Below are positions 21,366-31,558 of a stretch of DNA of 64,000 nt, piece by piece. A model generated the notes under the pieces. That model saw nothing but the letters and a program-made list of their open reading frames with translations, was not told the DNA's origin and ran no database searches. The DNA lies in the NCBI GenBank assembly GCA_036426205.1, contig WSYH01000138.1, positions 246,513 to 310,512 of the forward strand. The letters run 5' to 3'. Position 1 is the stretch's first letter. Every line of letters starts with the position of its first letter. This stretch comes from Ascaphus truei. Its lineage: Eukaryota; Chordata; Amphibia; Anura; Ascaphidae. A program made the translations under genes and the position numbers.

Positions 21366-23240
21366 CTACAGTACCTTACTATTTTCCTGTGGCCTGCCAA
21401 TTACCGTGTAAAAGAATAGGCAACACGGTCGCAATATGATCGATATATTTATTGCTTCTTTGTACGTGAGCATGTTGTTCCAGAAACTCATTATTCCTTC
21501 AGCTAATTCATCCATTTTGGACGGTTTCAACACTTTTCTGATATAATCCTTCAACTGATGCCATACCAATTCGATGGGATTCAAGTCTGTGGATCTTGAA
21601 TTGGAGGGGGGGAAAAAGGTTAATTAGTTAAAGAGATATAGTGTAAACAGTGTAAAAAATGATTAACGGTTACCGAACTTACTCTGGTGGCGTCTTAACC
21701 CAGTTGATACTGCTGGCAAGAATATGGCCAATAGACGCGGTGTGTTTCGGATCATTGTCCTGGAAGAAACAGTGACCAGATGGGAAATCACACGTAATGT
21801 ATTCAACAATCTCTGGCACTATTTTCTCTTGGAAAAATACTTTATTCATGATTCCTGGAACAAGAAAAGAAAAATGTAACATTATGGTACCAAATACTGT
21901 ACACTACAGCTGTACAGTGCATAAGGCCACAGCATGTGGATTTGTGCATTATTTTACCCTCAAAGATGATGATGCATCCTGGTCCACGTCTAGAGATCAC
22001 ACCCTACACATGCATCTTCACTGGGTGCTTGGGACGCGGCTTCAGAGATAGGCGTCCTTTTTTGGAGAATGCAAAAGTGGCAAATCTCTCAAGCGATACA
22101 GTTGTCTCATCAGTAAAGATGACATCCTGAAAAGTCTCACCACTTTCGATCCATGCCCGTGCCTGGTCCACTATTTTGAACTTGTTGGCCTCCCTTATCA
22201 TAGGATATGCTCTGTAATGACAAGGAATAATTGTAAAGGTACAGTAAAACCACACTTTTATCTACTGGTCTTGGTACTGGTATTTAGTACTACAGTATAT
22301 GCAATATGCAGTACTGTACATTGTTACAGTAAGAGACTCACCTTACACGTACATATTTCCATCCCAATTTGCATCTCATCAGTCTGATGCTGGTCTCAGA
22401 AGCTGTTATGTTGTGAGTTTTCTCAAGAGCATTCTTGACCCTTGTGGCACATCTCTCATCATTCTCTTCACTTATTTGGTCCACCAGTAGCTTTGTCTCC
22501 TACAGTGTAAAGGAAAACAGAACAATTTGTTACAGTAGGCCCCAAATTTTGTCTCCAATAAATTTAATACTGACTAACCTCAAAACTACAGCACTTACTG
22601 TATTCCCCATTATAACCTCTTATATTGTAAGCTCTTCGGGGCAGGAATTTCCTTTCCTATTGTCTGATTTTGCTGCACTTATTTCTTATTTGCTACACTT
22701 ATTGTATTATTAAAATTCCCTTTACTGTATTCTTTTTGAAGCAATAAGTATACTTTTGCCGCTATATAAATAAAGACATACAATACAATATGCAATGCAG
22801 TGGATGTGTGACTGAGATATTTCCATTAAGCAGTGAAGACTATGCCACCTCATATCGTACTGTACTGTACATGACCAGTATACAGTCGAAATTACAAGTG
22901 ATTTTAAGAATGTAAAAATTGATAAAATATTAAAAACAGGCATACAGTTATCTGATAGGAAAAAGGTACTGTAACAACACTAATGCGTTTTACCAGTAAT
23001 AGTTTATAGTACATACAGTATTGTAACAGTAAAAAAAAACAAAAATACTTACTCAGTAGTGACTGTGGGGGTCCGCTTTACACTTTTGTCCTTACCATGG
23101 GCATGATAACAGACAGTGCTTCGTGCTAAAATGAGACTCGAAGACACTGTCCAGCATTGGATCTGTGAAATTCAGTGTCCTTTTTGGTACATATCTGTAT
23201 TCTCATGCTGAGATCCTTTGAAATCTTTTTTATCAGCATC
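21366..23240 (-). pseudogene. Five-exon Tc1/mariner-like transposase, module copy 1
   Basis: A cut-and-paste DDE transposase would excise and insert the element at its ends. Inferred exons on the minus strand: 23240-23053 (HTH N-terminus, KISKDLSMRI, then frameshifted), 22500-22342, 22211-21958, 21854-21683 and 21594-21366. Donors gtaagt, gtgagt, gtaaaa and gtaagt and acceptors ctgtag, attacag, ttccag and attcaag keep the frame; for example the last junction reads PPE-STDLNPIE. Catalytic pieces are FTDETTV (first D), [10 protein letters not shown] (second D) and DLNPIE (E), with about 32 residues between second D and E, against 34 in Tc1. A TAG replaces the conserved Trp after HPVKMHV. An L2 tail lies in intron 1. 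Probably inactive. Confidence 0.8.
22605..22795 (+). mobile_element. L2 LINE 3' tail in the transposase intron
   Basis: It shares with the L2 element's 3' end 'ttgtaagctcttcggggcagg' and 'gctatataaataaagacat', followed by a short (ACAAT)-like end. It is a severely 5'-truncated insertion on the strand opposite to the transposase. Confidence 0.7.
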
Positions 23241-23591
23241 GCTGCTTTTAGACAAAAAAATCAAGCACAGAGGAATGTATATTCGATGTATCTTCGATGT
23301 GCATTGAATCAACAAAATGGATGGTGTATTTATACTTTAATTGGCCTCCGCTTCACTCGACAGGTTTAGTTCCCAGCACGCCCACTTTTAACACCTGCAG
23401 CTCGTGTCCATGCCTGCGAAAATAATTCAAATAGGGACACAGTGTATAAAAGTTGACACAAATTGCATAGCCTCCCACATGCTGATCTCTATCTGAACTT
23501 GCTCTTGTCCAGATACTGCATTGTGCATTGTTCATCTGCTTCCATGGATCTACCCTGATTCTATGGACGCAGGAACCTGCTTGCTTCTGCC
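23241..23591. promoter_or_regulatory. Divergent promoter region of module copy 1
   Basis: This 350-bp spacer separates the transposase and the BEN-like gene. It holds a TATAAATA box for the minus-strand gene (23327-23334) and a TATAAAAG box for the plus-strand gene (23445-23452). The same two boxes, in the same orientation and with a conserved 'aaaatggatggtgtatttata' context, occur at 45029-45036 and 45094-45102 in copy 2. Confidence 0.6.
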
Positions 23592-24760
23592 GTGCCAACC
23601 ACAAGAAAGCGAAAGGCGGAAGCTGTTTCTAAGCCAAAGCGAAAACCAAAGGAGAGTAAAGAAACCGTTCTGAAGACTCCAAAGGCTAAGAACCCTGGGC
23701 CTTATTATGTCAAGAAGAAATTCGCTGCCATACACACAAAGCAAAACAAAAGGAAGCCCGGGGATGACCCTTTGTTCACCGATGCTCTAGTGGGACCCGT
23801 CATCTCACCTGCTCCTGCACCCATCCACGACGCTGCTCTCCAGTGACCCCCATCTCACCTGCTCCTCCACCCATCCACGATGCTGCTCTCCTGGGACCCC
23901 CCATCTTACCTGCTCCTGCTCCCATCCACGATGCTGCTCTCCTGGGACCCCCCATCTCACCTGCTCCTGCACCTACCCACAACGATGTCAACAGTACTCC
24001 TCGCACCAGATCCAGCTTGTTCGCCCACATGCTGAATGGTTTAAGTTGTGTCAAAATCCATGACAACTCTGCGGTGCAAAAGATTGATATTCTTTTGGAG
24101 ACCATGTTGAATATGGATAGGCGTATGGAGAAGATGGAGAGGAACATCGCGGGGATCTATTATTTGCTTGGAGTTCCTTCCCCTGTGTATCTTACGAAGG
24201 AGGGTGGTCTGGATGTGGGCTTCATGCTTCCATCACCAAGCGCACTAGGTGCCCCCCCACGCTCACTCCCTCCGTCTGCAGAATACATGTATGCCCTTGA
24301 TGAGGATGAGATGACAACCCTGGTTAGGCCACGACAGGAGGAAAGCATCCTCCCAGACCACTTACCCTCGCCTGCTGCCAGAAGCACACCCGCACCCAAG
24401 ATTGTAACGCTCCCAGACATCATCTTGAGCAAACTGCCCCTGCGCATCCGGGGGGAAATACAAGATCGGAAGTGCTGGTCTAGCCCACAAATATGCCCTG
24501 TCCATCTTTAAACACCACGTCAGTTTTGAGATGTTCAGCGGGTGGACCCACAATTTAAATTATAAAGGGAATTAAAGCAAGAAGGGTCTGCCGCCAAATT
24601 TAAGGAAAACAATTTTGGAGGAAGTGCAGCGTTATTTTCTTGTTAACGTTCATGTTATGAGAACCGTGAGAGACACCATCAATGGCCTTTTGAGGCATAA
24701 AAGGGCTCGCCCCTGGAAGGCCGGCCCATTTGGGAACGACTTGCTGTTTGATTGTACTGT
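23592..24760 (+). pseudogene. BEN-like domain/coiled-coil protein gene, module copy 1
   Basis: Transcribed away from the transposase. The first frame (from 23592) gives a basic, NLS-like N-terminus with KRKAEAVSKPKRKPKE and PYYVKKKFA. A second frame (23843-24511) gives three Pro-rich units of about 17 residues (PAPAPIHDAALLGPP), a coiled-coil candidate KIDILLETMLNMDRRMEKM and an acidic stretch. A third frame (about 24472-24760) carries a BEN-domain-like block: AGLAHKYALSIFKHH, LNYKGN, then GLPPNLRKTILEEV and RTVRDTINGLLRHKRARPW. BEN domains bind DNA or chromatin proteins, so a role in element-end binding or regulation is plausible but inferred. Two frameshifts and an internal stop break the gene; the same order is seen in copy 2. 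Confidence 0.65.
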
Positions 24761-24849
24761 ATACTGTAGTTCAAAAGTTATATAAAAATGTTTTTACTCC
24801 CCCAAACAAATTGATTGTTTTAAATTATTTCATTTTTTAATGTTTTAAA

Positions 24850-25345
24850 TGCTTTTCTCTTTTCTTTTCAGAGCTGCTGCAGGCCAGGAAGAGGGGAGGC
24901 ATGTGTAAATGTATTGTACTGTGTGTATAATGTAGCAACCGTCAGTAATTTACACAAACCCCTCCTCTCTCAATAACAAAAGAACTACAGCCATTACGAA
25001 GAAGAGAAAGTCAAGAAGAAGCGACCTACTGTATTTTTGTATTGTTTATTTTTCCATGATTGTCCTGTACAAATAAAATTGTTTCTTCTTTAAATTCATG
25101 AGAATCATTGAAACACCCCCACCCCCAAAGAAAAATTAACATGCTGTACACGCATGCGCCTAAATGTGATGACACGCAGGCGCCTAAATGTGATGACACG
25201 CATATGCATTTCAACTAGGTTCCAATGACACATACACGCATGCAGGCGCCTAAATGTGATGACACGCATATGCGTTTCAACAAGGTTCCAATGAGACATA
25301 CACACATGTGCCTAAAATAAAAACAGTTTGAAAAGAAGAATAAGC
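24850..25345. repeat. Right inverted block of the transposase module
   Basis: It is the complement of parts of 19565-21035: 'tgtaaatgtattgtactgtg', 'attacgaagaagagaaagtc' and the 'cgcatatgcgtttcaacaag' subterminal repeats in two to three units (25140-25320). It starts right after a pyrimidine tract with a possible splice acceptor (ttttcag at 24870). It is absent from the equivalent place in copy 2. Confidence 0.65.
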
Positions 25346-26060
25346 CTAGCTAAAGTTGAAAGTATTGAGTAATATAGAATAATAAATAATAAATATAGAA
25401 TAAAAGATCTACATTTTTATTTTTGGGGTTTCTTAGAATCTAATTAAACATGCAAGTGTATTGTAATTATACTGCAAAATGCAACGTCAAAGTAGTGATG
25501 ATTACAGTACAATGTAAAAGATTTTCTATTAAGCTCACAATTATTATATCTTAATCACTAAAAATTGCACTGTCACTAAATTTTTGCCAATTAGGATTTT
25601 TAAAAAAGATTTGCAATCTGCTAACAAAGTTTTAAAAAGGTGATATTAGAGGTTCATCCTTTCTTTCCATCCATCCATCTCTCCTTTTGCCTTTTTCCGT
25701 TTGATGTCAAAGTTTCTTTTCTGGGGGAAAAAAAAGTATGCTATTATTTCCGGTATAGCGCATGCGTCAAGTCGTTGCAGCAGTTCAAGCAATATCCTAC
25801 AGTACATGTCTATCTGTACGATGGGAACAAACTTCTGATAGGCTCTGGTTCTTGAGCCCCACCCTCTCCCTAGCTGTCCACCAATTGTATCTACTGTAGT
25901 AATTGCTCAGTCAATCATATTGCAGGACTACATTTTCAATAATTGTGCAAGAATTTAATTAAATTAAATAACCCTTAAAAAAGAATATGTTTTTTTAAGC
26001 GGCAGCTTGAACTGCAGCTTTACATTTAATACTTTACTGTACATTGTATTTAGCTTCATT
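25346..26060. other. Sequence between the right block and the forkhead gene
   Basis: AT-rich. The segment around 25880-25925 ('tatctactgtag...gctcagtcaatcatattgc') matches copy 2 near 46845-46885, so it belongs to the shared module. No gene is supported here; a downstream exon of the forkhead gene may exist but was not found. Confidence 0.4.
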
Positions 26061-26065
26061 ATTAC

Positions 26066-26703
26066 CTTTGCCAAACGGGTGGAGATGAGCTACTGGCACT
26101 CCCGTAGTCTGCATTATAGTTGACAGGTGATAGCTGGCCTGCTACACCTGTAGTTGACAGCTGATGAAGCTGGAAATCTTTTTGGTACATGCAAGCTTGC
26201 TGGTACCTCTCTGGGAAATCAGGCTCAGGCTGGACATTTTACATGTTTTCTGACGGGGACAGGTAGCAAACGATTACCGTTCGCCAAGTTTTCACTGACG
26301 ACCAGACCATTATTGTAAGCCGGTGCTGGTGCTGTTGCCAGCGCTGTTACATTGCTGGATTGGGATTGATGAATCTTATATGGATTAAACCCGACCTTTC
26401 TTCTTTTGAAATTGCCATGATCAAACATTCTGTAAAAATCAGGGACAAGACCCCAATACCCGCATGTATCTCCGGCAGGAGGGGCAATGCGAAAAAAACA
26501 CTGATCATTACTTAAGGTTTTTCTTATCGAACGCTTCCAACCACGAATGTCAGGTGAAAACTTGTAAAAAATCAAATTTCGAAATTTAAAAAATCATATA
26601 TTTCGGCTACAGTCACCATGTTATCTGCTGTAGGATTAATTGCAGAACATATTAAAAATGCATTACTACAGTCAGGTTTTTGATACGTCTGCGGTGTGCA
26701 CAT
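26066..26703 (-). pseudogene. Forkhead-domain protein gene, module copy 1
   Basis: Forkhead (winged-helix) domains bind DNA in the nucleus. The minus-strand frame starts at ATG 26703 and reads QKPDCSNAFLI, INPTADNMVTVAEIYDFL (helices 1-2), then after a 1-bp frame change near 26578 YKFSPDIRGWKRSIRKTLS (recognition helix 3; canonical W..SIR..LS), CFFRIAPP, GYWGLVPDFYRMFDHGNFKRRK (wing 2). The tail has QACMYQKDFQLHQLS and LSPVNYNADYGS before a donor 'gtaata' at 26065, so a further exon is expected. The domain is divergent from the standard Fox families I know. The tail is conserved in copy 2, which argues that it was a real protein. One frameshift suggests decay. Confidence 0.75.
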
Positions 26704-26869
26704 TATGTCCACAGTGACATCGTTGCACCAACCGGAACCTCTGGATGCGGATGTCGTCACTTCCGGCTGCCGGTGAGACGCATTCGTGACACGCACGCCA
26801 GCACAGAGGGAGAGCTGAGAGAAGACTCATCCGGTTGCAGAGATTGCAGAGATCCACTTGTGATCTAAA

Positions 26870-27115
26870 TGCCTTTTTATATCATACACCATGTGAGTTG
26901 ATTGGATTTCATTTACCCATATTAAATGTGTTATACAGTCTACACTATGTCCAGTATCATCTTATCCTAAGGTCCATTGTGGAGAATACCGGTCTGGTGA
27001 TATCCCGTTTGCACGGATTGCAGCCATTCCTTAAAGATACCTTTATGTGCCTTTATCCATCTCACGTTTGTGAGTATTCTGCGTATACATCTGAGCTAGC
27101 AGTTTTACTTTCACC
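26870..27115. other. Intergenic sequence, nothing recognised
   Basis: Unassigned sequence between the forkhead gene and the LTR-like unit. No gene is seen. Confidence 0.35.
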
Positions 27116-27163
27116 TCATTGACTTCGCAATATTGCACCATAAGCACTTGTTTTTTTGTTTCC

Positions 27164-27923
27164 ACATGGTATGCGCTTCCCGATGATCCCTTTTCCATCT
27201 ATGGCTACTAATCTGCCCTTCTCCTGACGGTAAGCTTTGGTAAGATCAGGCCTTCCAGTAGTCAATATGGGTTTTCCCCAATCACTGGTGCTTTGCTTGA
27301 GTGACGGGGGAGGCGGTGACATCAGGCCTGAGCATGTCCAATCATGGGACAGACCGGATGCCCTCCTCCTAGCTGTACTTAAGGGCAGTTCCACCTAAAT
27401 TTAGTAGTGCCTCTACCCACTTGAAGAGCCTGACTATTGGGCCTTCTCTGGTCCTCTTCCCTCCGGGGAAGAGTGAGGGTGTATCATACCTCTGCCCCTG
27501 CTAGAAGGGCAGGGAAGAGCTGGTACTGCAGCGGGTGCCCTTGGCCATAGTGAAGGTCAAGGGACCAGCCTTCAGTGGGTAGCTGAGAGTGAGACTGTAT
27601 TGGGCAGAAGATTGCCATGTACAGCTGTTGGTGTATAGACAATAAACCGTTCCTGTTATTATACCTCCGACCTGGTGTGTGATCTTACTGGGAGGAGAGG
27701 TAATCGGTTCTACCGTGGGAGATCATCTTCAGTTCCCTGGAGCCTACGGCAGATGGAGGCGCTGCACTGCTACAGATATATAGGGTATGAAACCCAGAAG
27801 CCTAGACCTGTGTCCCCACTACCATCGGCGGATGACTCATCCATCCTGTTACCAGCATGTATATGCACCATACATGACCAGTAATGGCCAGATGTCCCAG
27901 AGGATGGGGGAAACACTGTTACA
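27164..27923 (+). mobile_element. Probable solo LTR of a gypsy-like element
   Basis: The 3' end 'gggggaaacactgttaca' resembles the end of the Ty3/gypsy LTR nearby ('gggggaatacctgttaca'). A 'gatggaggcgctgcactgc' segment (27752) parallels the one inside that LTR. There is a promoter-like 'gtacttaagggcag' (27375) and an AATAAA near 27642. The 5' boundary is uncertain: GGTA at 27160 and GGTAC at 27511 could each be the target duplicate of 'ggtac' at 27924. Confidence 0.5.
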
Positions 27924-27929
27924 GGTACA

Positions 27930-28237
27930 AATTATCAATACAAACCTCTCTTGTCCTTCTATAATTTAATTATTGGGTTGAAATACACTGATATAATTAA
28001 CTACAATCAAACAATATGTGTTTAGCTTTTTGAAGCTGGCTGCCTGATTATAAAACAAGCTTTTTTCCAATAAAGTTATGCTAAAAAGTACATACTCTCC
28101 TTATAATCGGGCTCCTCCCAATTTGCGAGCCAATCAGCCGTCGGGTAAAAAGGAGGAAACTCAGGCTTGGGAGCCTGAAGCAGCCATTTTGCTTATGGCA
28201 GGCAGATCAAACTGATAGAGACACACAGAGACACACA
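27930..28237. other. Intergenic sequence, nothing recognised
   Basis: No gene or named repeat is seen. It ends in a short 'acacacagag' repeat next to the terminal-repeat-like GGGGGCTATGCACTAAGCTC at 28238. Confidence 0.35.
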
Positions 28238-28257
28238 GGGGGCTATGCACTAAGCTC
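28238..28257 (+). repeat. Terminal inverted repeat-like 20-mer, left
   Basis: GGGGGCTATGCACTAAGCTC, found as its exact complement at 43586-43605. The two may be the outer ends of a composite foldback element that contains the Ty3/gypsy insertion. A target duplication was not found. Confidence 0.45.
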
Positions 28258-28544
28258 CGAGCTATCACGCTGGGCTGAAAAAAAATAGCACGTCTGATAA
28301 CAAATGAAGCCGGCGGCGCGATTCACTAAGTCTCTCAGCCCATTTCCTATCGGACGTGCCGAAAACTGGCTTATCATGCGTGCAAGCTTTTTTCTCTCTG
28401 CTATCGCACTTAAAGTTCACGTATGCTACCTGAAAGGAAAAAAAGCCGCACGTTACATTTGCATGGAGATTGGCTATCTCCATGCAAGGCTATTACTGGT
28501 GATCGTACACTAAATAAATACATTTTATTTATAGTGTACATGAG

Positions 28545-28790
28545 CAGGGGGTCTCCGGAGTTGAACCGCATTGGTTTCATGTCCGAGGACCCCCTACTTC
28601 ATGAGATACAGGCCCCGATATGGGGTGCCGGTATCCCTTGCAGTTTAAAGCTCCCGCGTCACGTGACCGGGTAATTTACATTCTGCAGGGGATACCGGCA
28701 CCCCATAAAGGGGCCTGTATCTCCTGAACTAGGGGGTCCTCGGACCTGAAACCAATGTGGTTCAGCTCAGGAGACCTCCTGCACATCTAC
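28545..28790. repeat. Palindromic foldback unit (copy 2)
   Basis: Arms 'ggtctccggagttgaaccgc', 'ggtttcatgtccgaggaccc' and 'gatacaggccccgatatggg' are mirrored as complements in 28685-28790. It is clearly related to 9130-9375. Confidence 0.75.
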
Positions 28791-28813
28791 ACTAGTATTA
28801 AAACATACATAAC

Positions 28814-30071
28814 TGTAGCCAGGTCCCCCTTCCGTTGCGAGACTCCCCCCCTCCGAGTACTCATTGCGACCGGTAGCGGGGAGGTGCGGGGGCGTGCGCG
28901 AGCATAGCGCACCTCTCCTAGGGATTTGGCCTGTTGCTAGGGCCATGGTCGCGTTGCAGAGGTCCCAGCGGCTCACGGTTCAGGGCGCCGCCATTTCAAG
29001 TTGCGTTGCGCATGCACATGAGCCAGAAGTGCCGGGAGGCCCAAAGACAATTCACGCATGCACAGTGAGTAGCGCGGCAACCCGGACGAATAGGAAGAGG
29101 GCTCTTGGAGGGGACTACATGTCCCATGAGCTTCCACTGCCCCACGTGACCCCAGGGAGCCAATAGGGCTACAGCATCTCCCTACAGGGGAGAATAGATA
29201 CTGTACATTTCATGGGCTTGGAGCACGTTAGGCAGTTGGTGACCGGAGCAGCTAGGGGAAGGAGGTAGGAAGCAGGAGTCAGTGACTCCCTGCACTAGGT
29301 CAGCAGCCCCCTAGATCCCAGATAGCCCTGAGTCACCAGTAGTGTTGTGTTGTTCAGGGACAGGCCCCAGGTTAGGGACCCTGCCCCTTATTATTATCCA
29401 GAGTCAGTTAGGGACACAGCGGATGCTGCGCTTCCATCCAGAGGTCTGGGCTCAGACCTTCGCTGTCGCTGCAGCAGCCATCCAGGTGGGATCGCCCCGG
29501 ACGGTAGTTCCTGTGGTTAGCGGTCATCGGATCCTTTGTGAAGCTCCTTGGCAGGCCCGGGCACTGGAATGCTCGGCAGGTAACCATCAACAAGTGCACC
29601 AACTATACTCTATTATATTTACACGGGACTTGTGGCTGCGCAGTCACACATATCAATCTCACGTGAAGGGACATATTGTGTGGGAGTTACTGGACATGGG
29701 TTGGGATCACCTGGTGAAAGGGGTAGCATCCTGCGAGACGCAGTAGTTAGTGTCTCCTCTAGAGAGGGACACCTGTTATACATATATGCATAAGCACGGT
29801 TGCTACAGTAAAGTTATTGGTTGTTTTACATGCTGTGTGTGTGATATATATATTTTCCTGCGAGGATCACTCCCCCTCTGGTGGGAGCCATCGCAGGTGG
29901 AGGCGCTGCACCGAGTACGAGGGTACTCCTATTATTACACGTGCCCCAGGCTCCCCGTGGCGGAGGCTTAGGCCCCCTGTGAGCCGAACAGGTAAAGCAC
30001 CACACCTGGTAACATTAGGTTCCCCGCACACACATACCATAAGCTCTTGGGTTGGGGGAATACCTGTTACA
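28814..30071 (+). repeat. 5' LTR of the Ty3/gypsy element
   Basis: 1258 bp, starts TGTAGCCAGG and ends CCTGTTACA. It differs from the 3' LTR by scattered substitutions plus two small indels of about 14-17 bp (near 28935 and 29125); I judge identity at roughly 95% by eye. A 'ggtggaggcgctgcaccgag' segment at 29897 resembles the primer-binding site. Confidence 0.9.
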
Positions 30072-30073
30072 TT

Positions 30074-30091
30074 TGGAGGCGCTGCTGAGAT
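30074..30091 (+). promoter_or_regulatory. Primer-binding site
   Basis: TGGAGGCGCTGCTGAGAT starts two bases after the 5' LTR end, where minus-strand priming by a tRNA 3' end is expected. I cannot name the tRNA. Confidence 0.55.
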
Positions 30092-30142
30092 TCTACCTGG
30101 GGTGCCCTATTCCTTATCAATTTGTTCAAATTGAACACCATC

Positions 30143-31530
30143 ATGTCCGTGCCATCAAAGCAAGAAGGAATCGACTGGGCCTTAGCGCGCCGTGTGTCCC
30201 CAAGGCGCGTGGTTGCAGTGGTGGGAGTATCCAATGATATGGACTACTACACAGTACGCACACAAGTACGAAATTGTCCGGGACTGTCCACTGCCCGGAT
30301 GGTAGATTTTAAACTTGATGTTAACGGCCGGGGGACCACCTATCTCATGGCCACTGAATGTGACATATGCTCAGAAACTGTTCCCCATGTATTAAACCTA
30401 CCAGAACCCTCCACAGAGGACTGTCTCATGATATCACCCTGACCCGCAGGCTCCCGAAGAACCGTCCCCCCATGCTGCGCCAAACATTACCCCCCGGGTG
30501 ACCAGTACGCCTCACAAGGTAAATCCCCCTACGGTCTCCTTCACCCCGAGCGGCTTCGGGGGAGTCAACAGCTGGGTGGAGAGTCCACCCACCTCGCCTA
30601 CTCCTGATAGACGGCCAGGCGGCCTCCCAACCATGCCTAGCATAGGAGATGGAACCAGTAGTCAGCCCCATGGTGGAGATCTTTCCTTGAATGCGATAGC
30701 CTCCCAACTAGTAGAAGCTGTAACCATCTCGACCAAAGCACAGAGCTACAGGAAACTAAAGGCCTTTTCTGGGATTCTGCCGACGCCTTCAGGAGAAAAA
30801 AGGATCGAGACATGGAGGGACCATACGCTCCAAGCAATAGCGGAGTGGTCGTGCCCCCAAGCCAGCAAAAGGCAGAGGCTGGTTGAGTGCCTTCGAGGTC
30901 CAGCCTCCCAGCTGGTACGGACGCATCGTGAAGTGGAAGGAGAAGTTACGGCACAGGAACTGGTGGAGATGCTGACTCAGTCCTATACCCGAGAAGACGA
31001 CGAGGATGAGCTGATGGACCAGTTCAAAGCTCTTCGCCAAAAAGAGGGAGAGGATTTATCTGCCTTCGCCCGCAAACTACAGCTGTCGCTGGGAACCCTC
31101 CTGTCCAAAAACATCATTTCCGCCGCCGAAGGGGACCGATACCGATTCAAACAGCTACTAAAACCTGATCACAACATAGCTATAATGATGCGGGCCACCC
31201 CGATCGCTGTGATAACCCCCAGCTACATGTAATTATTGCATCACATCAGAGGACATGATGTGCAGCGACATTTTCACGAATCCAAAAAGACCAAGGATAC
31301 CATCAAGGTTGACACCTCTGTTCCCTCCGCCCCAAAGGGTAAGAAATCTTCCACCCAGGAGGAGGACGTGACTCACAAGTCACCTGCCAGGAAGGGTCGT
31401 GCCCCAGACAGATCATCTTCCACGTACAAGGATCGTCTGAACGGCGCGACGTAGTTTGCTATAACTGCGGGAAGAAGGGCCACTTCTCCAGCGATTGCCC
31501 GGAGAGAGAGGATCCTCCGGAGGAAAAACC
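30143..31530 (+). pseudogene. gag of the Ty3/gypsy element, PNMA-like
   Basis: Gag forms the virus-like particle of the element. An N-terminal frame (30143-30440) with DWALARRVSPRRVVAVVGVS resembles the N-terminal domain of vertebrate PNMA proteins. A second frame (30498-31232) has the capsid region: YRKLKAFSGILPTPSGEKR, then ETWRDHTLQAIAEW and LVECLRGPASQLV, closely parallel to the PNMA capsid pattern (R-KL-FSG...P..GEE...W...LRGPA). A zinc knuckle CYNCGKKGHFSSDC is read near 31454. Frameshifts near 30440, 31232 and 31454 break it. The PNMA genes of mammals are thought to derive from Ty3/gypsy gag, so this is a related living-lineage relative; the match is from memory of the family. Confidence 0.75.
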
Positions 31531-31558
31531 TCCCGATAGAAGAAACTCAACCCGGTCA

